A program made the translations under genes and the position numbers. This document shows positions 33,756 to 42,297 of a stretch of 64,000 nt of DNA, piece after piece. Where the stretch lies: contig OZ246887.1 of NCBI GenBank assembly GCA_965231765.1, forward strand, positions 3,906,001 through 3,970,000. The letters are read 5' to 3'. The first letter of the stretch is position 1; every line of letters starts with the position of its first letter. The stretch is from JAAXHF01 sp963665955. Lineage in GTDB: Bacteria > Desulfobacterota > Binatia > Bin18. A model generated the notes under the pieces. That model saw only the letters and a list, made by a program, of their open reading frames with translations, did no database searches and was not told the DNA's origin.

Positions 33756-34043
33756 TCATACAAGGCTCCGCAGCTCAAACTGGAGCGAAAACGAAGACCA
33801 GACTCTTCCAGCGGTCGCCGCCGAATCACTGTAAAGACTCCAACAGCGCGATAGTCGATCGCGATAGTCGATATTGACACGAGCTGAATATATCGGCTGG
33901 GTTGTATGGACTTTCCTGAATCGAAGACTTGGATGGCGTGGATTTTGTGAGAAGAGATTGTAGGCTTCTTTCGCTTGACGCCGGACAGCTCTTGGCAATT
34001 TTGCCACCAGTTGCCGGAAGCGCCTTGTGGTATGAGAAGTCAC
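33756..34043 (-). CDS. RelE/HigB-like toxin of a toxin-antitoxin pair, C-terminus altered
   Basis: A 95-residue basic protein, MTSHTTRRFRQLVAKL..., with the layout of RelE/HigB-superfamily mRNA-interfering toxins (RHPSLRFRKV, then an expected IDYRAVGV core). Translation starts at a GTG overlapping the antitoxin stop by four bases. A perfect 13-bp tandem duplication at 33847-33872 lies just in the core strand: in the present frame the residues after IDYR are unrelated to the family, while the other frame reads IDYRAVGV. The gene may therefore be inactivated or altered, although the frame stays open to a stop at a family-like distance. Confidence 0.6.
   Translation of the reverse strand: MTSHTTRRFRQLVAKLPRAVRRQAKEAYNLFSQNPRHPSLRFRKVHTTQPIYSARVNIDYRDRLSRCWSLYSDSAATAGRVWSSFSLQFELRSLV
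33847..33872. repeat. 13-bp perfect tandem duplication within the toxin gene
   Basis: CGCGATAGTCGAT occurs twice in direct tandem. Because 13 is not a multiple of three, the duplication shifts the reading frame of the toxin and joins its old frame to the open frame of the methyltransferase. Confidence 0.9.
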
Positions 34044-34258
34044 ATTTTGTCGGGATCTAACGTTTGGGTCTGTCCCAGGTGATGTTCAGCGAGTGCTTCT
34101 TCTGCCAGTTTGGATAAGACATCCTGGGAATCGGCAAAGGATTTGTCCCACCGCCTTTCTGATTCCAGCTCGGCGAGTAACCAATCTGCGAGTGCATCCT
34201 GTTCAGCCAGCGGAAGTTTTGAGACTTCAGTAACGGCTTGTTCAAATCGCTTTGTCAT
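34040..34258 (-). CDS. Antitoxin of the RelE-like pair
   Basis: A 72-residue acidic protein (MTKRFEQAVTEVSKLPLAEQDALADWLL...), with the helix-rich pattern of small antitoxins that sit upstream of RelE/HigB-like toxins. It overlaps the toxin start by four bases. It is divergent from the cas operon, only 235 bp away. Family assignment is by layout and by the conserved LPxxEQDALADWLLAELESE phrase. Confidence 0.72.
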   Translation of the reverse strand: MTKRFEQAVTEVSKLPLAEQDALADWLLAELESERRWDKSFADSQDVLSKLAEEALAEHHLGQTQTLDPDKM

Positions 34259-34320
34259 AATCGTGTCTCCGGTCTTGTTATTGCAGCGTCAAATACTCCC
34301 TTTTCGACAGTAGGACCAGC

Positions 34321-34350
34321 CGCTGGGGAACGTGTATCAGTTCCCCAGCG
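34321..34350. promoter_or_regulatory. Perfect 11-bp inverted repeat upstream of cas3
   Basis: CGCTGGGGAAC (34321-34331) pairs with GTTCCCCAGCG (34340-34350) across an 8-nt loop. It has no following T-run, so it is not a simple terminator. It lies between the divergent toxin-antitoxin and cas operons, about 35 bp upstream of a possible -35 element (TTGACA at 34386), and may be an operator. Confidence 0.55.
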
Positions 34351-34492
34351 AACGGTATTACAAAGCTCAGGAAAGCAACACCTCATTGACACTCGCTTAG
34401 CTCTATACCATGTTGCTTGCTGCCTAAAAGCTTTGGAGGGAAGGGGACAGTGCGCCGACTGCGCATTTCGTCTCTACGGCGTGGAGGGAGCG

Positions 34493-36742
34493 GTGACACC
34501 AACGGACAAAGAATCAGAGCAACATAAGTCTGTCCGCTACTTGGCACATGTTCGTAGCGACGGCGCCACGTTCATTCCGCACGACCTGGATGAACACTTG
34601 CGTGGCGTAGGGCAACGTGCGGAAGAATGCGCACGTAGTTTCGGTAGTGGAGACTGGGCACAGGTGGCCGGGCTATGGCATGACCTAGGGAAATATAGTG
34701 TGGAATTCCAGCGGCGTATCAAGTCCGTGTCTGGTTATGACCCTGAGGCACACCTGGAGGGCCAGGTTGGTCGGGTTGATCACTCTACGGCTGGAGCCCA
34801 GCATGCAGTGGACCAATTCGGGGTGCATGGACGTATTCTGGCCTACCTCATCGCTGGTCATCACGCTGGTCTACCGGATTGGCATACAAGTGAGACCGCG
34901 GGCGCTGCCTTAACAGCACGCTTGGATGATAAGAACCACCTGGAGCGTGCACTCAGCCAAGCGATTCCTCCCGAGATTCTGTCGCAAGCTAGACCAGACA
35001 GTGTGTTACTGGGCAAGGCTGAGGGCTTTGCCTTGTGGGTACGGATGTTGTTTTCGTGTCTAGTGGACGCGGATTTTCTCGATACCGAAGCATTCATGGA
35101 CAAGGACAAAGCAGGGCAGCGTGTGGGCGCTCTGACTATCACAGAGATGGTGCCACGGTTTAATGCTTATATGGAAGAGCAATTTTCGTCTGCTCCACCT
35201 ACGAGAGTGAACCGCGCCCGCACTGAAGTGCTCCAGCAGTGTCGGGATAAGGCGCGCGAGGCGCCGGGACTGTTCTCGTTGACTGTGCCGACTGGCGGCG
35301 GCAAAACGCTGTCAAGCCTCGCCTTCGCTCTAGAGCACGCCGTGCGCCATAGTAAACGACGGGTGATCTACGCTATCCCGTACACCAGTATTATCGAGCA
35401 GACGGTAAATGTTTTTCGAGACATATTTCCTGACGCGGTGGTCGAACACCATAGTAATCTCGATCCTGACAAGGAAACAGCGAAGAGCCGCTTGGCAACG
35501 GAAAACTGGGACGCGTCATTGATCGTCACCACAAATGTCCAGTTCTTCGAGTCATTGTTTGCGGCCAGAACTAGCCGTTGCCGTAAGTTACATAACATCG
35601 TCAACAGCGTGGTGGTGCTCGACGAGGCGCAACTGCTGCCACCAGAGTTCTTACAGCCCATTCTCGACGTGATGAACCTACTGGTGCGTCACTACGGTGT
35701 GACATTCGTGCTATCGACTGCGACCCAGCCTGCACTCGGTACGCTGCGGACTTTTCAACGCAAAATTCGCGGTCTTGATCAGGTGCACGAGATCATCGAC
35801 GATCCGGACGCGCTGTATCGCGACTTGGAGCGGGTTGCGGTCTCGATGCCACAAGATTTGCATCAGGCGCAAGACTGGGACGATATCGTACAGCAGATTC
35901 AGCAACACCCCTGTGTACTGGTAGTAGTCAACTCTCGTGCTGATGCGCGTGAACTACACCGTCGCATGCCCGAAGGGACGATCCATCTATCGGCACTGAT
36001 GTGTGGAGAACATCGCTCGCGTGTTATTGCCGATGTGAAACAACGCTTGCTTGCTGGCGCAGCTGTGCGGGTGGTGAGTACGCCGTTGGTGGAGGCGGGC
36101 GTGGACCTGGATTTTCCTGTCGTGTATCGCGCGATTGCAGGATTGGATTCTATTGCCCAAGCGGCGGGGCGGTGTAACCGCGAAGGGAAACCAGAACCTG
36201 GTCAAGTCATCGTGTTTGTGCCGCCTAAGCCTGCGCCGTCCGGACCTTTGCGGAGTGCGGCGGACACAACTATTTCGTTGTTGACTGGAGTGAATGATAA
36301 TCCGCTCACGCGGGATCTGTTTCAGCGCTACTTCCAGCATTTCTACATGCGTGCCCAATCTTTGGACAAGCACGGCATTACCGATTTGCTCACACCTGAA
36401 GGGAGCGGCGATGATCAGCTGAAAGTCCAGTTTCGTACGGCTGCTCGGCGTTTCCAGTTAATCGACGACTCGGGTTATCGCAGCGTTCTGGTGCGTTATG
36501 CTGATAGTCCAGGCTTGATCGGTCTTTTGCAGAAAGAAGGACCAGAGCGCTGGCTGATGCGCAAGCTCCAGCGTTACAGCGTGTCGCTACCGGAGTATCA
36601 ATTTCAGAAACTGCTGGGTAACGGCGACGTGCATGAGATTTATCCGGGTTTGTTCGCCCAGACTGCGGACGTGTTGTATCACCCGAAACTCGGGGTATTG
36701 GTGGACGAGGCGACTCCCGATCCAAGTGCTTTGATCAGTTAG
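34493..36742 (+). CDS. cas3: CRISPR-associated helicase-nuclease Cas3 (type I-C)
   Basis: A 749-residue Cas3 that unwinds and degrades DNA marked by Cascade. The HD nuclease domain is first (LWHDLGKYSVEF near 61-72; GHHAGLPDW near 120), then the SF2 helicase: Walker A PTGGGKT near 265, DEAQ box VVLDEAQLLP near 375, STATQP near 405 and the late VSTPLVEAGVDLDF...QAAGRCNREG. The GTG at 34493 is chosen because it directly follows GGAGGGAG and begins the family sequence (TPTDKESEQHKS). It is the first gene of a complete I-C operon. Confidence 0.95.
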   Translation: MTPTDKESEQHKSVRYLAHVRSDGATFIPHDLDEHLRGVGQRAEECARSFGSGDWAQVAGLWHDLGKYSVEFQRRIKSVSGYDPEAHLEGQVGRVDHSTAGAQHAVDQFGVHGRILAYLIAGHHAGLPDWHTSETAGAALTARLDDKNHLERALSQAIPPEILSQARPDSVLLGKAEGFALWVRMLFSCLVDADFLDTEAFMDKDKAGQRVGALTITEMVPRFNAYMEEQFSSAPPTRVNRARTEVLQQCRDKAREAPGLFSLTVPTGGGKTLSSLAFALEHAVRHSKRRVIYAIPYTSIIEQTVNVFRDIFPDAVVEHHSNLDPDKETAKSRLATENWDASLIVTTNVQFFESLFAARTSRCRKLHNIVNSVVVLDEAQLLPPEFLQPILDVMNLLVRHYGVTFVLSTATQPALGTLRTFQRKIRGLDQVHEIIDDPDALYRDLERVAVSMPQDLHQAQDWDDIVQQIQQHPCVLVVVNSRADARELHRRMPEGTIHLSALMCGEHRSRVIADVKQRLLAGAAVRVVSTPLVEAGVDLDFPVVYRAIAGLDSIAQAAGRCNREGKPEPGQVIVFVPPKPAPSGPLRSAADTTISLLTGVNDNPLTRDLFQRYFQHFYMRAQSLDKHGITDLLTPEGSGDDQLKVQFRTAARRFQLIDDSGYRSVLVRYADSPGLIGLLQKEGPERWLMRKLQRYSVSLPEYQFQKLLGNGDVHEIYPGLFAQTADVLYHPKLGVLVDEATPDPSALIS

Positions 36743-36751
36743 GGAGGGCAA

Positions 36752-37483
36752 ATGAAAACCTATTGTCTTGAAGTCAGTGGCGACTTCGCTTGCTTCACGC
36801 GGCCAGAGATGAAGGTCGAGCGGGTCAGCTACGACGTGATAACACCTTCGGTTGCGCGGGCAGTATTTGAAGCTATTTTCTGGAAGCCGGCGATACGCTG
36901 GCAGGTGAGTAAGATCGAAGTGCTTAATCCCATCAAGTGGATCAATCTACGCCGTAACGAAGTTGGTGGCGTGGCTTCGACGCGAAATATTGAAAGCGCG
37001 ATGAAATCCGGCACCGGTCGGCTAGGTTTGTATATCGAAGACGAGCGTCAGCAGCGGGCAGGACTATTTCTCCGTGATGTGAAATACCGCATCCATGCCT
37101 CGTTTGCGCTACGCGATCCTAGCTTGCATAAGTCGAACTTTCCTCATCTGAGTAAACGGACAGTGAGTGTAGACGAGAACGATACAGAGAGCGAACTGAA
37201 CCAAGCGGCGAAATTTATGACTATGTTTGAGCGTCGCGTCGCCAAGGGCCAGTGTGTCAATCAGCCGTATCTGGGCTGTCGCGAATTTGCGGCAGATTTC
37301 CAATTAGTGAAGCCGGGAGAGTCGCCATCGCAGCCGATCGTCGAGACTCGTGAGCTGGGCTATATGCTCTACGATCTGGACTATCGCAATGTTGCCGACC
37401 CCAAGCCACGTTTTTTCCGCGCATCCTTGGTGAACGGTGTGATAGACATTCCAGCTTGGGACAGCGAGGAGGTACGGGGGTGA
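36752..37483 (+). CDS. cas5c: Type I-C Cascade subunit and pre-crRNA endoribonuclease Cas5
   Basis: A 243-residue Cas5c (Cas5d), which in type I-C replaces Cas6 and cuts the CRISPR transcript. The start MKTYCLEVSGDFACFTRPEMKVERVSYDV and the later PYLGCREF are typical. It follows cas3 by nine bases with a GGGAGGG site, and the end overlaps the GTG of cas8c. Confidence 0.95.
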   Translation: MKTYCLEVSGDFACFTRPEMKVERVSYDVITPSVARAVFEAIFWKPAIRWQVSKIEVLNPIKWINLRRNEVGGVASTRNIESAMKSGTGRLGLYIEDERQQRAGLFLRDVKYRIHASFALRDPSLHKSNFPHLSKRTVSVDENDTESELNQAAKFMTMFERRVAKGQCVNQPYLGCREFAADFQLVKPGESPSQPIVETRELGYMLYDLDYRNVADPKPRFFRASLVNGVIDIPAWDSEEVRG

Positions 37484-39207
37484 TTCTACACGCGCTCTAC
37501 GACTACTACGAACGGAAAAGTGCCGATCCAGAGGCGCACATGGCGCCGCCGGGATTTGAATGGAAGGAGATTCCTTTTGTCATTGAAATCGACGCCCAGG
37601 GAAAGCCGATACAGATTGAAGATACACGCGAGGGTGAGGGCAAGAAAAAACGGGCACGGGCCTTTCTCGTTCCCCAAGGCGGGAAGAAAACCTCTGGCAT
37701 CGCCGCTAATCTGCTCTGGGATAATGCTGAATACGTGCTGGGCGTGGATACTAAAGGAAAACCAGAACGGGTTGCGAAACAGCATCAAGCGTTTATCGCC
37801 AAGATCGAATCACTGCCTACGTCTCGGACAGACACGGGAGTACAAGCCGTGTTGGGATTTTTAGAGCGCACTGATACCGATACCCTGTCACGATATGCAA
37901 TGTGGAGCGAGATTGCCGAAACCAATCCAAACCTCACGTTCCGTTTGCACGGGGACATAGATCTGGTGTGCCAGCGACCAGCAACCGTGAAAGCCGTCAC
38001 GACAAACCAGGAGGTAGAGAGCGGAGGAGAATTGTGTCTAGTGACGGGCGAGACGGACGAAATTGAGCGTTTACATACCGCAATAAAAGGCGTCTGGGGC
38101 GCGCAAACATCCGGGGCCAATATCGTTTCATTCAATCTTGATGCGTTCAACTCCTATGGAAAGACGCAAGGCGCAAACGCACCTGTCGGCAAGCGTATCG
38201 CATTTGGCTACACCACAGCACTCAATCACTTGTTGCGTAAAGATTCGCCACAACGTTTGCAGGTGGGAGATTCAAGCGTAGTGTTCTGGGCTGACAAACC
38301 CACGGAATTAGAAACTGGGATTGTGGATGCTTTTGGAGACCCGCCGAAGGACGATCCCGACCGTGACGTCCGTGCGGTAGAAAGCCTCTACAAAGCTATC
38401 GAGCATGGCTTATTGGAAAGTGACGAAGGCACGGCGAAATTCTTTGCGCTAGGTCTTGCGCCTAATGCTGCGCGTATCGCTATCCGCTTCTGGCAGCACG
38501 GGACAGTGGCGGAGATGGCCGTGCGCATCCGGCAGCACTTCGATGACCTCGCTATTGAACGCTCCCCGCGTGATCCGCCGTATCTGTCGTTGTTTCGCTT
38601 GCTGGTGTCCGTAGCCACACAAGGCAAAGCGGACAACATCCCACCGAATCTCGGCGGCGAGTTGATGCGCAGCATCCTCGCGGATTTGCCCTATCCGCAC
38701 ACGCTGCTCTCAGCCGCCGTACGGCGCATTCGTGCGGAGCACGAGGTGACATATGCGCGAGCTGCATTGATCAAAGCCTGTCTCAACCGCGCGACTCGTT
38801 ATGCCAATCCTGCGATAAAAGAGGAGTTCAGAATGTCTTTGGATGAAGTTAATACAAACGTCGGCTACCGGCTGGGTCGGCTGTTTGCCGTGCTGGAGAA
38901 AATCCAGGAAGAAGCCAATCCTGGTCTCAACGCGACCATACGTGATCGATACTATGGTGCAGCGTCAAGCACGCCGGTAACTGTATTCTCGACCTTGTTA
39001 AAACTTAAAAACCATCATCTTTCGAAGTTAGATAATCGCGGCCGTGCGGTGAATCTGGAAAAGCGTATCGGCGAGATTATGGACGGACTCGGCGATTTCC
39101 CTGCGCAGCTACCTTTAGCGGACCAAGGTCGCTTCGCCATTGGCTATTACCACCAGCGACAAGATTTTTTTAAGAAAACTGAGACAACTGCGGCGGAAGG
39201 AGCATAA
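37480..39207 (+). CDS. cas8c: Type I-C Cascade large subunit Cas8c (Csd1)
   Basis: A 575-residue Cas8c, the large subunit that recognises the PAM. The start ILHALYDYYERK and a C-terminal NHHLSKLDNRGRAVNLEKRIGE-like region mark the Csd1 family; RLLVSVATQGK sits near residue 368. It starts at a GTG at 37480 overlapping the cas5 stop, with a GAGGAGG site. Its length fits the family (about 570-610). Confidence 0.94.
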   Translation: MILHALYDYYERKSADPEAHMAPPGFEWKEIPFVIEIDAQGKPIQIEDTREGEGKKKRARAFLVPQGGKKTSGIAANLLWDNAEYVLGVDTKGKPERVAKQHQAFIAKIESLPTSRTDTGVQAVLGFLERTDTDTLSRYAMWSEIAETNPNLTFRLHGDIDLVCQRPATVKAVTTNQEVESGGELCLVTGETDEIERLHTAIKGVWGAQTSGANIVSFNLDAFNSYGKTQGANAPVGKRIAFGYTTALNHLLRKDSPQRLQVGDSSVVFWADKPTELETGIVDAFGDPPKDDPDRDVRAVESLYKAIEHGLLESDEGTAKFFALGLAPNAARIAIRFWQHGTVAEMAVRIRQHFDDLAIERSPRDPPYLSLFRLLVSVATQGKADNIPPNLGGELMRSILADLPYPHTLLSAAVRRIRAEHEVTYARAALIKACLNRATRYANPAIKEEFRMSLDEVNTNVGYRLGRLFAVLEKIQEEANPGLNATIRDRYYGAASSTPVTVFSTLLKLKNHHLSKLDNRGRAVNLEKRIGEIMDGLGDFPAQLPLADQGRFAIGYYHQRQDFFKKTETTAAEGA

Positions 39208-39209
39208 GC

Positions 39210-40094
39210 ATGACAATTGAGAATCGCTACGACTTTGTTTTGTTGTTCGATGTGAAAGATGGCAATCCCAACGGCGATCCGGACGCGGGCAATTTGCCAC
39301 GCATGGATGCGGAAACAGGCCGAGGCTTAGTGACCGATGTGAGTTTGAAGCGCAAGGTGCGCAACTACGTTGGTATGGTGAAAGCAGAGCAGCCCCCATT
39401 TGAAATTTACGTGAAGGAAAAAGCGATCCTCAATAATCAGCACGCACGCGCCTATAAGGCCATCGGTGCTGGTGACTTGCTCAAGGGCGAAGATAAGAAG
39501 CGCAAAGGCGGCGACAAGGTGGAAGAGGCACGGGCTTGGATGTGCAAAAATTTTTACGATGTACGTACCTTCGGCGCAGTAATGTCGACCGGTGTGAACT
39601 GCGGCCAGGTGCGTGGACCGGTGCAACTGACATTTGCACGTTCGGTCGATCCCATTGCTGCGCAAGAACATTCTATTACGCGTATGGCTGTGGCGACTGA
39701 AGCAGAAGCCGCAAAACAAGAGGGAGACAATCGGACTATGGGGCGCAAACATACCGTGCCCTACGGACTGTACGTCGCGCATGGTTTTGTATCGTCGCAT
39801 CTAGCGGCACAAACTGGCTTTTCTGATGACGACCTCAATCTGTTATGGGAAGCACTCGACAACATGTTTGAGCACGACCGTTCGGCCGCCCGTGGGGAGA
39901 TGGCGACGCGCGGACTGTATGTGTTCAAACACGCCTCGCAACTGGGTAATGCCCGCGCGCATAGTCTTTTTGCACGCATCCAGCCGAAGTTGAAAGAAGG
40001 TACCATCGTACCGCGCGATTTTGACGATTACAGTGTCTCGGTCAATGAAGCCGATCTTCCCGGCGGCGTGACAGTAGTCTCGCTAGCGGGGTGA
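39210..40094 (+). CDS. cas7c: Type I-C Cascade backbone subunit Cas7 (Csd2)
   Basis: A 294-residue Cas7c that forms the crRNA-binding backbone. The start YDFVLLFDVKDGNPNGDPDAG and the block DVRTFGAVMSTG near residue 116 are family hallmarks, with GPVQLTFARSVDPI after it. It begins two bases after the cas8c stop. Confidence 0.96.
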   Translation: MTIENRYDFVLLFDVKDGNPNGDPDAGNLPRMDAETGRGLVTDVSLKRKVRNYVGMVKAEQPPFEIYVKEKAILNNQHARAYKAIGAGDLLKGEDKKRKGGDKVEEARAWMCKNFYDVRTFGAVMSTGVNCGQVRGPVQLTFARSVDPIAAQEHSITRMAVATEAEAAKQEGDNRTMGRKHTVPYGLYVAHGFVSSHLAAQTGFSDDDLNLLWEALDNMFEHDRSAARGEMATRGLYVFKHASQLGNARAHSLFARIQPKLKEGTIVPRDFDDYSVSVNEADLPGGVTVVSLAG

Positions 40095-40146
40095 GCGTAT
40101 GGGTACCTCTGATAGCACCCAGTCCAAAGGTTGGGAGGGGATTGAA

Positions 40147-40776
40147 ATGGATGAAGAGCCCATCATGATCTCCGCCCTAGAGCACTACAGCTACTGTCCG
40201 CGCCAGTGTGCTTTGATTCACCAAGAGCAGACGTTTGATGAAAACCTGTACACCCTGCGGGGACAGGTGCTGCATAAGCAGGTGGATGAACCGGAAGGGG
40301 AGGTTATCAGTGGGGTGCGTGTTGAGCGAGCACTGCCGCTGTGGTCGCACCGGCTGGGACTGGTTGGTCGGGCTGATGTGGTCGAGTTTCACGGCGAGGT
40401 GCCGTATCCGGTTGAGTATAAACACGGTCCTCGGCGCCAGAAGGATCACGATGATTTACAGCTGTGTGCGCAAGCCCTGTGTCTGGAGGAAATGACTGGT
40501 CAGCCGGTCTTGAAAGGCGCGATTTTTCATCACAGTTCGCGGCGTCGGCGCGAGGTCGAGTTTTCGTCTGTGTTGCGTGAGCAGGTGGAACGCAGCGTAT
40601 ATGAGGTCCGCCAGATGCTGGCGAGCGAGGTGCTTCCGCCAGCGGTGAATGATGCGCGGTGCAAACACTGCTCGCTGCAAGACTCGTGTCTGCCTGGGGT
40701 TGTGGCGGAAGGGGCACGTCTCAAACAGTTTGCTCGTACGCTCTTTGTGGCTGCTGATCCAAAAGAAACGCTCTGA
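40147..40776 (+). CDS. cas4: CRISPR adaptation exonuclease Cas4
   Basis: A 209-residue Cas4, a RecB-type nuclease that trims and orients pre-spacers. The first iron-sulphur cysteine lies in YSYCPRQCALIH and the other three in CKHCSLQDSC near the C-terminus. The nuclease core has GRADVVEF and PVEYKHG. An ATG at 40147 with a GGGAGGGG site is chosen; a longer frame from 40099 would add 16 non-conserved residues. Confidence 0.94.
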   Translation: MDEEPIMISALEHYSYCPRQCALIHQEQTFDENLYTLRGQVLHKQVDEPEGEVISGVRVERALPLWSHRLGLVGRADVVEFHGEVPYPVEYKHGPRRQKDHDDLQLCAQALCLEEMTGQPVLKGAIFHHSSRRRREVEFSSVLREQVERSVYEVRQMLASEVLPPAVNDARCKHCSLQDSCLPGVVAEGARLKQFARTLFVAADPKETL

Positions 40777-40783
40777 GGTGGGT

Positions 40784-41815
40784 ATGCACCAGCTGCTGAA
40801 TACTTTGTATATTACAACGCCAGAGGCATATGTCAGGCTTGATCATGAAACCCTTCGTGTCGAGGTGGAGGGCACGACAAAGCTGCAAGTGCCGCTGCAT
40901 CATCTCGGTGGAATGGTGTGTTTTGGCAATGTCCTGATTAGTCCAGCTGTCTTGCACCGGTGTGCCGACGATGGACGGTCGGTGGTGCTGCTCAATCGAA
41001 ATGGGCGCTTCAAAGGCCGTTTGGAAGGACCCGTTTCGGGGAACGTGCTGCTCCGCAAAGCGCAGTACGAAGCGGTCAGCGATCCAAAAACTGCGCTTGG
41101 CATTGCCCGGCATATTGTGGCTGGGAAGATCCAGAACACCCGTCATATCGATATGCGGGCCGCGCGGGAGGCGAAAACTTCTGAGGATGAAACCGCTCTC
41201 AAAAAAACCGGGCAATCTTTAGCCGCGACTCTCGATCGGGTCGCTTATGCGGAAGATATGAATCAGTTGCGCGGATTTGAAGGAGAGGCGGCTCGCCGGC
41301 ACTTTCAGTCATTTACTTGTCTGATTCGAGAAGACCGAGAGTCCTTTGCGTTCAACGGTCGCAGCCGCCGTCCGCCGCGAGATCGCACGAATGCCCTGTT
41401 GTCTTTTCTCTACGCGTTATTACTGAGCGATTGTGTTGCTGGGGCAGAGGGTGTTGGACTTGATCCGCAGATGGGCTTTTTGCATACGCTGCGGCCAGGG
41501 AGGCCAGCTCTGGGATTAGACCTGATGGAAGAGCTGCGTCCGGTCATCGCTGAACGTTTGGTGCTGACGCTGATTAACCGCCGACAGATTACGGCTGAAC
41601 ATTTTGTAGAGCGTCCAGGTGGGGCAGTCTCCCTGAACGACGACGGCCGTAAAGAAGCGATTGTGGCCTATCAAAAACGGAAACAGGAAGAGGTACACCA
41701 TCCGGTTCTTGAGCAGAAACTTCCAGTTGGTCTGATTCCGCATGTGCAAGCGCGTTTGTTAGCGCGGGTGCTGCGAGGGGACATGGAGACCTATTTACCC
41801 TTTTTGTATCGCTGA
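40784..41815 (+). CDS. cas1: CRISPR integrase Cas1
   Basis: A 343-residue Cas1 of the I-C type, which inserts new spacers. The active-site Glu is in GFEGEAARRHFQSF near 164, the His in MGFLHTLRPGRPALGLDLMEELRP (about 230-253) and the acidic residue follows there. The ATG at 40784 begins right after cas4. Confidence 0.96.
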   Translation: MHQLLNTLYITTPEAYVRLDHETLRVEVEGTTKLQVPLHHLGGMVCFGNVLISPAVLHRCADDGRSVVLLNRNGRFKGRLEGPVSGNVLLRKAQYEAVSDPKTALGIARHIVAGKIQNTRHIDMRAAREAKTSEDETALKKTGQSLAATLDRVAYAEDMNQLRGFEGEAARRHFQSFTCLIREDRESFAFNGRSRRPPRDRTNALLSFLYALLLSDCVAGAEGVGLDPQMGFLHTLRPGRPALGLDLMEELRPVIAERLVLTLINRRQITAEHFVERPGGAVSLNDDGRKEAIVAYQKRKQEEVHHPVLEQKLPVGLIPHVQARLLARVLRGDMETYLPFLYR

Positions 41816-41828
41816 GGAGAATTTTGTT

Positions 41829-42119
41829 ATGCAAGTGTTGGTGGCGTATGACGTTGCGACGGAGAAAGATGATGGGAAGCGACGGTTACGAAAAATTGCC
41901 CAGGTGTGTAAGAACTTTGGCCAGCGGGTACAGAAGTCACTGTTTGAGTGTTTGGTTGATCAAACCCAATATGAACAGCTGGTTCGAGATCTGGTGAAAT
42001 GTATTGATGAAAAGGAAGATAATTTACGGATTTATCGTTTGCGAGAGCCGAAAGAGCAATATTGTCAGCATTTTGGAGTGAAGCCTTCCATCAATTTTGA
42101 CGACCCTTTGTTAGTCTGA
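41829..42119 (+). CDS. cas2: CRISPR integrase partner Cas2
   Basis: A 96-residue Cas2 with the conserved first-strand Asp in LVAYDVATEKDDGKRRLRKIA and a second half (RVQKSLFECLVD) typical of the family. It bridges two Cas1 dimers. It ends the cas operon, 179 bp before the first repeat. Confidence 0.96.
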   Translation: MQVLVAYDVATEKDDGKRRLRKIAQVCKNFGQRVQKSLFECLVDQTQYEQLVRDLVKCIDEKEDNLRIYRLREPKEQYCQHFGVKPSINFDDPLLV

Positions 42120-42297
42120 GCGCGAACCACAAGCGATGGCACAAAACCGGGGGGGATCGCGTTGGTTGTAAGTCACGAACTTTTAACGATTTTCTTGTTT
42201 TCTCGAAGCTCGTCTTGGCGGATTTCCGGTCCGGTTAAGGGGGGATCGCGAAAACAGGAAAAAAACCCCAAGCAGATCAACTGCTTGGGATGTTAGC
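42120..42297 (+). promoter_or_regulatory. CRISPR leader
   Basis: A 178-bp leader on the cas2 side of the array, AT-rich in the middle. It contains a 12-bp direct repeat GGGGGGATCGCG (42150-42161 and 42239-42250) and a perfect 9-bp hairpin CCCAAGCAG / CTGCTTGGG (42267-42275 and 42281-42289) ending eight bases before the first repeat. New spacers should enter at this end. Confidence 0.8.

Noticed and set aside
33707..33880. Extended N-terminus of the DNA methyltransferase from the GTG at 33880
   Set aside because: The added residues encode the other frame of the toxin (IDYRAVGV) and are not methyltransferase-like; the TTG at 33706 has a ribosome-binding site.
34269..34285. CCGGTCTTGTTATTGCA upstream of cas3 as a seventh sigma-54 promoter
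   Set aside because: It has GG and GC at the right spacing but lacks the conserved T before GG and lies over 200 bp from the cas3 start; probably chance.
34386..34414. Sigma-70 promoter for cas3 (TTGACA, 17 bp, CATGTT)
   Set aside because: The -35 is good but the -10 matches only three of six bases, so I do not list it as a feature.
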